From NCBI GenBank assembly GCA_035517595.1, contig DATIYN010000203.1:1-10777 (forward strand): a DNA stretch of 10,777 nt, read 5' to 3'. This stretch comes from RBG-16-66-20 sp035517595. GTDB taxonomy: Bacteria; Pseudomonadota; Gammaproteobacteria; Burkholderiales; SG8-39. A program made the position numbers and the translations under genes. Position 1 is the first letter of the stretch; each line of letters begins with the position of its first letter. Below are positions 8,158 through 10,777 of this stretch, piece after piece. The notes under the pieces were generated by a model that was not told the origin of the DNA, did not search any database, and saw only the letters and a list, made by a program, of their open reading frames with translations.

Positions 8158-9440
8158 GGTTTTCCTTGGCTGGCTTGAATCGGCTGGCCGTGCAGGCGGA
8201 ACGGCTTGCTCCGGTTGCCCATGAGTTCCGCGCCACGCACTTCGGTCCAGTACATCCAGGTGAGCGAGACCCAGACCACGCCGTACATCAGCATGAAGGC
8301 GGACGAGCGGATGCCGGTGAGGTCCATCAGCGCGCCGAACATGATCGGGAGCACGAATCCGCCCATACCGCCGGCGAGGCCCACCACGCCAGAGATGACG
8401 CCGATGTTGGCCGGATACTCGTCGGAGATGTACTTGAACACCGAGGCCTTGCCGAACGCCCATGCGATGCCGAGCGTGAACATCAATCCGGTGAACAACC
8501 ACACGTTCAGTCCGAGGTGAAAGCTCTTCGGGCCGTTCACGGTGAGAATGGTCATGTCCGTCTGAGGGTAGGAGAGGAGAAACAGGCAGACCCAGCTCAC
8601 CCAAAGCACCCACCAGGTGATGCTGTGCGCGCCGTACTTGTCGGAGAGCCAGCCTCCGGCCGCGCGCAAGACGCCGCCGGGAAGCGAGAAGCACGCCGCA
8701 AGCAGCGCGGCCGTGCGGATGTCGAGGTGGAACTCGCCGACGTAGTACTGCACCATCCACAGGCTCATGGCGACGTAGCCGCCGAACACGATGGAGTAGT
8801 ACTGGCACAGCTTCCACACGTTCGGGTCCTTCAGCGCCCGCAGCTGCTCGCGCCATGTGATCCTCGCGTCGACCCGGTGGCTCGGATCCGAATAGCTGAA
8901 GAACCAGAACAGGAGCGCCGTTCCGAGCATGATCGCGGCGTAGACCTGCGGCACCACCGCCCAGCCGAACGCCACCAGGAGTGCCGGCGCGACGAACTTG
9001 TTGACGGCCGCCCCGGAATTGCCGGCGCCGAAGACGCCCATTGCGAAACCCTGCCGTCCCTTCGAGAACCAGCGCGCCACGTAGGGCGTGCCCACCGAGA
9101 ACGAGCCGCCGGCGAGGCCCACGAGGAGCCCGAGCACGAGGTATTGCCAGAATTGCGTCGCCTGCGAGATCAGGTAGATCGGCACTACGCACAAGAGCAT
9201 GAGCGTGAAGAGCACGATTCGCCCGCCGTACCTGTCCGTCCACATCCCGAGCGGGACGCGCGAGAGCGATCCGGTGAGCACCGGGGTCGCGGTCAGCAAG
9301 CCGAACTCGGTGGCATTGAGATCGAGCGCCTTGCGAATCGGTATGCCGATGACCGCGAACATCATCCACACCATGAAGCACACCGTGAAAGCCAACGTGC
9401 TGACGATCAGCACCGAAATCGCACGGCCTTGCTGGCTCAT
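8154..9440 (-). CDS. narK1: NarK1-type nitrate transporter (probable nitrate/proton symporter)
   Basis: First gene of the operon. It encodes a 428-residue major-facilitator protein with about 12 hydrophobic helices. Motif A-like GMWTDRYGGR (65-74) and GWLSDKYGA (263-271) mark the two halves. Arg61 (LSRVPLG) and Arg259 (VLRAAGG) fit the nitrate-binding arginines, and GVFGAGNSGAAVNKF (135-149) and GLAGGMGGFVLP (354-365) are the nitrate-porter glycine signatures. It is distinct from the downstream NarK and resembles the type-I NarK1 subgroup, thought to import nitrate with protons when respiration starts. I chose ATG 9440 (MSQQGRAISV), with GGGG about 7-10 bases upstream; the frame is open further upstream but that stretch has no family match and would run toward the regulatory box. 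The stop overlaps narK2 by 4 bases. Subtype is inferred from sequence character only. Confidence 0.92.
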   Translation of the reverse strand: MSQQGRAISVLIVSTLAFTVCFMVWMMFAVIGIPIRKALDLNATEFGLLTATPVLTGSLSRVPLGMWTDRYGGRIVLFTLMLLCVVPIYLISQATQFWQYLVLGLLVGLAGGSFSVGTPYVARWFSKGRQGFAMGVFGAGNSGAAVNKFVAPALLVAFGWAVVPQVYAAIMLGTALLFWFFSYSDPSHRVDARITWREQLRALKDPNVWKLCQYYSIVFGGYVAMSLWMVQYYVGEFHLDIRTAALLAACFSLPGGVLRAAGGWLSDKYGAHSITWWVLWVSWVCLFLLSYPQTDMTILTVNGPKSFHLGLNVWLFTGLMFTLGIAWAFGKASVFKYISDEYPANIGVISGVVGLAGGMGGFVLPIMFGALMDLTGIRSSAFMLMYGVVWVSLTWMYWTEVRGAELMGNRSKPFRLHGQPIQASQGKP

Positions 9441-9499
9441 CGCATCGGCCCCATCATTTGTTCGAGGTCCCAGCTTGGAGGACGGGGGGCCGCCCAATT

Positions 9500-9513
9500 T
9501 TGATCCAAGTCAA
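9500..9513. promoter_or_regulatory. FNR/DNR-type (Crp-Fnr family) binding site between narK1 and nsrR
   Basis: The sequence TTGATCCAAGTCAA matches the FNR/ANR/DNR consensus TTGAT-N4-ATCAA at 9 of 10 defined positions. It lies 60 bases upstream of the narK1 ATG and 53 bases before the nsrR ATG, inside the 125-base divergent gap. Such sites activate transcription under oxygen limitation (FNR/ANR) or on NO (DNR/NNR), which suits a nitrate reductase operon. Which regulator binds cannot be read from the site. A class II position (centre at -41.5) would put starts near 9465 for narK1 and near 9548 for nsrR; the nsrR side has the better -10 candidate. Confidence 0.8.
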
Positions 9514-9524
9514 CGGCCACCAAG

Positions 9525-9547
9525 AAGATCGATGAAAAATCCATCTA
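9525..9547. promoter_or_regulatory. Candidate NsrR operator upstream of nsrR
   Basis: Two 9-base half sites, AAGATCGAT (9525-9533) and ATCCATCTA (9539-9547), are separated by 5 A-rich bases. The halves are inverted repeats at 7 of 9 positions. The known NsrR operator has halves AAGATGYAT and ATRCATCTT with the same 5-base spacing, and the site here matches 14 of the 18 half-site positions. It ends 18 bases before the ATG of the NsrR-like gene and covers the predicted -10 region, so it would fit NO-relieved autorepression. Binding is inferred. Confidence 0.6.
9535..9540 (+). promoter_or_regulatory. Possible -10 element for nsrR
   Basis: AAAAAT matches TATAAT at 4 of 6 bases and lies 31 bases downstream of the centre of the FNR-type box, close to the distance of a class II FNR-activated promoter with a start near 9548. 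It sits inside the candidate NsrR operator. No convincing -35 hexamer is needed for this promoter type and none was seen. Confidence 0.4.
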
Positions 9548-9565
9548 TGGGGGAAAGCGAAAGTC

Positions 9566-9997
9566 ATGCGCCTGAAGACCTTCACTGATTACAGCCTCCG
9601 GCTCCTCATCTTCCTGGCGGCCCGGCCGCGGCGGCGCGCGACGATCGCGGAGATCGCGGACGCATTCCGCATCTCCGAGAGCCATTTGATGAAGGTGTCC
9701 CATGTGCTCGGCAAGGCGGGAGTGCTCGCGAACGTCCGGGGCAAGGACGGCGGCCTCGAGCTCGCGATGTCCCCGAGGGACATCAACCTTGGACAGGTCG
9801 TGCGCCTGACCGAAGGTGCGCCGCGCCTGGCCGAGTGCTTCGATCCCGCCGGGGCCTGTCGCATCGAGCGGGGCTGCCTGTTGCGCGCGGTGCTCGGTGA
9901 CGCGGCGGGGGCGTTCTACGCGGTGCTGGACCGCCACACGCTGGAAGACATCACGCGAAACCGCATCAGGCTGTCGAGGTTGCTCACGGCGCCTTAG
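9566..9997 (+). CDS. nsrR: Rrf2-family transcriptional regulator, NsrR-like nitric oxide sensor
   Basis: A 143-residue Rrf2-family DNA-binding protein. The N-terminal winged helix-turn-helix (about 1-80) starts MRLKTFTDYSLRLLIFLA and contains ATIAEIADAFRISESHLMKV and VRGKDGG, closely resembling E. coli NsrR. Cys91, Cys98 and Cys104 (C-x6-C-x5-C) are the expected Fe-S ligands; E. coli NsrR has C-x4-C-x5-C. Asp8 aligns with the aspartate reported as fourth cluster ligand in Streptomyces NsrR. NsrR represses NO-detoxification genes until NO attacks the cluster. A ribosome site rich in G/A (GGGGGAAAG, 9549-9557) precedes the ATG. It is divergent from narK1 and shares a control region containing an FNR-type box and an NsrR-like operator. 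Its 3' end overlaps ubiK convergently by 4 bases. Another Rrf2 Fe-S sensor is the main alternative. Confidence 0.87.
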   Translation: MRLKTFTDYSLRLLIFLAARPRRRATIAEIADAFRISESHLMKVSHVLGKAGVLANVRGKDGGLELAMSPRDINLGQVVRLTEGAPRLAECFDPAGACRIERGCLLRAVLGDAAGAFYAVLDRHTLEDITRNRIRLSRLLTAP

Positions 9998-10227
9998 GCG
10001 CGTCGCGCTTCGATCTCGGCCACGCGCGCCTCGAGGGCGGCGAGCTTCTCGCGGGCGCGCGCGAGCACGAGCGCTTGCGCGTCGTACTCCTCGCGGCTCA
10101 CGAGATCGAGGCGCGCGAAGGCGCTCGAGAGCAAGGCGCGGAAGTTCTTCTCGAGATCCTTCGCCGGATTGGCGGCGGCGAAGGCCGCGAGCCGCTCGCT
10201 CAGGTCGTTCAAGAGTCTCTCGTTCAT
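9994..10227 (-). CDS. ubiK: UbiK-family ubiquinone biosynthesis accessory factor (BMFP domain)
   Basis: A 77-residue protein of the UbiK/YqiC (BMFP, formerly DUF526) family, which in E. coli works with UbiJ to promote aerobic ubiquinone synthesis and can associate with membranes. The N-terminal half (about 1-45) is amphipathic helix with NPAKDLEKNFRALLSSAFARLDLVSREEYD, split by the typical Pro21; residues 46-77 form a short coiled coil rich in Ala, Glu and Arg. The frame is open upstream, but ATG 10227 gives the normal family N-terminus (MNERLLNDLSERL) and has GGGA about 7 bases upstream. The gene converges on nsrR, sharing 4 bases at the stops (TAA on minus, TAG on plus). It is divergent from torF, so the nitrogen-control sites upstream lie only about 40 bases before its start. 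Ubiquinone would also serve the neighbouring respiratory chain, but a direct link is not shown. Confidence 0.88.
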   Translation of the reverse strand: MNERLLNDLSERLAAFAAANPAKDLEKNFRALLSSAFARLDLVSREEYDAQALVLARAREKLAALEARVAEIEARRA

Positions 10228-10265
10228 CTCAATTCCCGGCCGCTTCCAATGGTTGACCACGGGAC

Positions 10266-10282
10266 CGCACACCCTTGGTGCG
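10266..10282. promoter_or_regulatory. NtrC-like enhancer site, distal
   Basis: CGCAC and GTGCG form a perfect 5-base inverted repeat separated by 7 bases. This is the architecture of the NtrC site (GCAC-N7-GTGC core) and matches the full consensus at 9 of 12 half-site positions. It is centred at about 10274, roughly 116 bases upstream of the start predicted for the sigma-54 promoter, a usual enhancer distance. Function is inferred. Confidence 0.65.
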
Positions 10283-10296
10283 AAGCCCCACTTCGA

Positions 10297-10313
10297 TGCA
10301 CAAGGGGTGGGCG
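10297..10313. promoter_or_regulatory. NtrC-like enhancer site, proximal (weaker)
   Basis: TGCAC followed after 7 bases by GGGC gives one good and one degenerate NtrC half site, 8 of 12 consensus positions. Its centre (10305) is 31 bases from that of the distal site, about three helical turns, so two NtrC dimers would sit on the same face of the DNA. The predicted distance to the transcription start is about 85 bases. Confidence 0.5.
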
Positions 10314-10363
10314 CTGCCAAAAACCCCCAAAACGGAACGCTTGCCGAACAAGGAGTTAGCGGA

Positions 10364-10379
10364 TGGCACGCTTGCTGCT
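10364..10379 (+). promoter_or_regulatory. Sigma-54 (-24/-12) promoter for torF
   Basis: TGGCACG at 10364-10370 is a perfect -24 element, and CTGCT at 10375-10379 is a near-perfect -12 element (consensus TTGCW), separated by 4 bases so that the invariant GG and GC have the required spacing. Transcription would start near 10390, leaving a leader of about 40 bases before the torF ATG. With the two upstream NtrC-like sites this predicts induction under nitrogen limitation. No comparable -35/-10 pair was seen in the gap. Confidence 0.78.
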
Positions 10380-10429
10380 ATTTCCGTTCCGGAATCGCCT
10401 CTACCTCAACACCCCATAAGGATACCCAC

Positions 10430-10777
10430 ATGAAGATGATGCCCAAGGTCCTCCTCCTGGCCGGACTCACGGGGCTTGCCCTTGCAGCGGGAGCCGCGCG
10501 CGCCGAAGACACGCCTCCAGCGCCCGCCGCCGCGCCCGCAGCACCGGAACCCGACTACACCCTCGCGTGGAAGCTGGGCCTCTGGAGCGAATACGAGTAC
10601 CGCGGCATTTCGCAGAGCTCCGAGAATCCCGCCGCGCAGCTCAACATCGACTTCACGCACAAGAGCGGCTTCTACCTCGGCACGTTCCTTTCGAACATCA
10701 AGTGGCTCAAGGACACCGCCGACGTGAACGGCTTCAGCACGAGCGCGAACCTCGAGTGGGACATCTACGGCGGCTAT
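10430..10777 (+). CDS. torF: TorF-family putative outer-membrane porin (partial, C-terminus beyond right edge)
   Basis: The first 116 codons are visible and open to the window end. Residues 1-25 are a clear Sec signal peptide: basic MKMMPK, a Leu/Ala-rich core and an A-R-A cleavage site before Glu26. A short Ala/Pro linker (26-42) follows, then the family hallmark LGLWSEYEYRGISQ (49-62) and alternating beta-strand segments such as SGFYLGTFLSNIKW (79-92), fitting an outer-membrane beta-barrel. The family (TIGR02001-like) has about 220-260 residues; transport substrate is unknown. AAGGA at 10418-10422 is the ribosome site. In betaproteobacteria this gene commonly precedes glnK and amtB, and the sigma-54/NtrC-type promoter here supports a role in nitrogen-limited growth. 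The family call is fairly firm, the function is not. Confidence 0.85.
   Translation, partial: MKMMPKVLLLAGLTGLALAAGAARAEDTPPAPAAAPAAPEPDYTLAWKLGLWSEYEYRGISQSSENPAAQLNIDFTHKSGFYLGTFLSNIKWLKDTADVNGFSTSANLEWDIYGGY

Noticed and set aside
6454..8178. Long plus-strand open frame (574 codons) opposite narK2
   Set aside because: Its product is dominated by Arg, His, Asp and Glu, the reverse-strand image of a membrane protein gene; no ribosome site or family motif.
6511..9381. A single 956-codon frame spanning narK2 and part of narK1, suggesting a fused transporter
   Set aside because: The part upstream of 8157 is out of frame with the real narK1 and reads as Arg/His-rich noise. narK1 ends at 8154 with an ATGA overlap, so these are two genes.
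9480..9500. GC-rich palindrome (GGGGGGCCGCCC) followed by AATTTT, terminator-like on the plus strand
   Set aside because: The stem has essentially no loop, no plus-strand gene ends here, and the T run belongs to the FNR-type box.
8148..9503. Long plus-strand open frame (451 codons) opposite narK1
   Set aside because: Same charged, low-complexity shadow pattern as opposite narK2, and it would run through the divergent control region.
9441..9565. NarL/NarP heptamer pairs for nitrate-responsive control
   Set aside because: I looked for paired TACYYMT-like heptamers in the divergent gap and saw none convincing, so nitrate sensing through NarL is not supported here.
10305..10345. C- and A-rich stretch after the NtrC sites as a terminator or repeat
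   Set aside because: There is no stem-loop followed by a T run in either direction, and no repeat unit; it is simply the spacer between the enhancer sites and the promoter.

Overview
The window is high-GC proteobacterial DNA, most likely from a betaproteobacterium that can respire nitrate. The evidence is the E. coli-like membrane-bound nitrate reductase, the paired nitrate transporters, an NsrR-type NO sensor, and a UbiK/TorF pair that in betaproteobacteria usually sits beside glnK-amtB. The taxon is inferred from gene content and has not been tested by a search.

Layout. Bases 9440 down to 1 (minus strand) form one operon, narK1-narK2-narG-narH-narJ-narI, with narI cut by the left edge. The genes are packed tightly: ATGA stop/start overlaps at narK1/narK2, narG/narH and narJ/narI, a 1-base gap at narH/narJ, and a 31-base gap at narK2/narG. 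The products would import nitrate and export nitrite (NarK1, NarK2), reduce nitrate at a cytoplasmic Mo-bisMGD site (NarG), carry electrons through Fe-S clusters (NarH) from a quinol-oxidising haem b subunit (NarI), and insert cofactors (NarJ).

Bases 9441-9565 are a divergent control region. It holds an FNR/DNR-type box and, closer to the plus-strand gene, a dyad resembling the NsrR operator. The plus-strand gene (9566-9997) encodes an Rrf2-family, NsrR-like NO sensor with three conserved cysteines. It ends in a 4-base convergent overlap with ubiK (minus, 9994-10227).

Bases 10228-10429 separate ubiK from a divergent gene for a TorF-family outer-membrane protein (10430 to the right edge, partial). 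This gap carries a good sigma-54 promoter and two NtrC-like enhancer sites 31 bp apart, as expected for a nitrogen-limitation-controlled transcript that probably continues into glnK-amtB outside the window. The window thus joins a nitrate-respiration block, controlled by oxygen and NO, to a nitrogen-assimilation block.

I saw no RNA genes, insertion sequences, CRISPR arrays or clear intrinsic terminators, and no gene-free stretch longer than 202 bases. No exotic new system is evident. The most unusual points are a NarK2 with an extra hydrophobic insertion in its central loop and the layered regulatory sites in the two intergenic regions.
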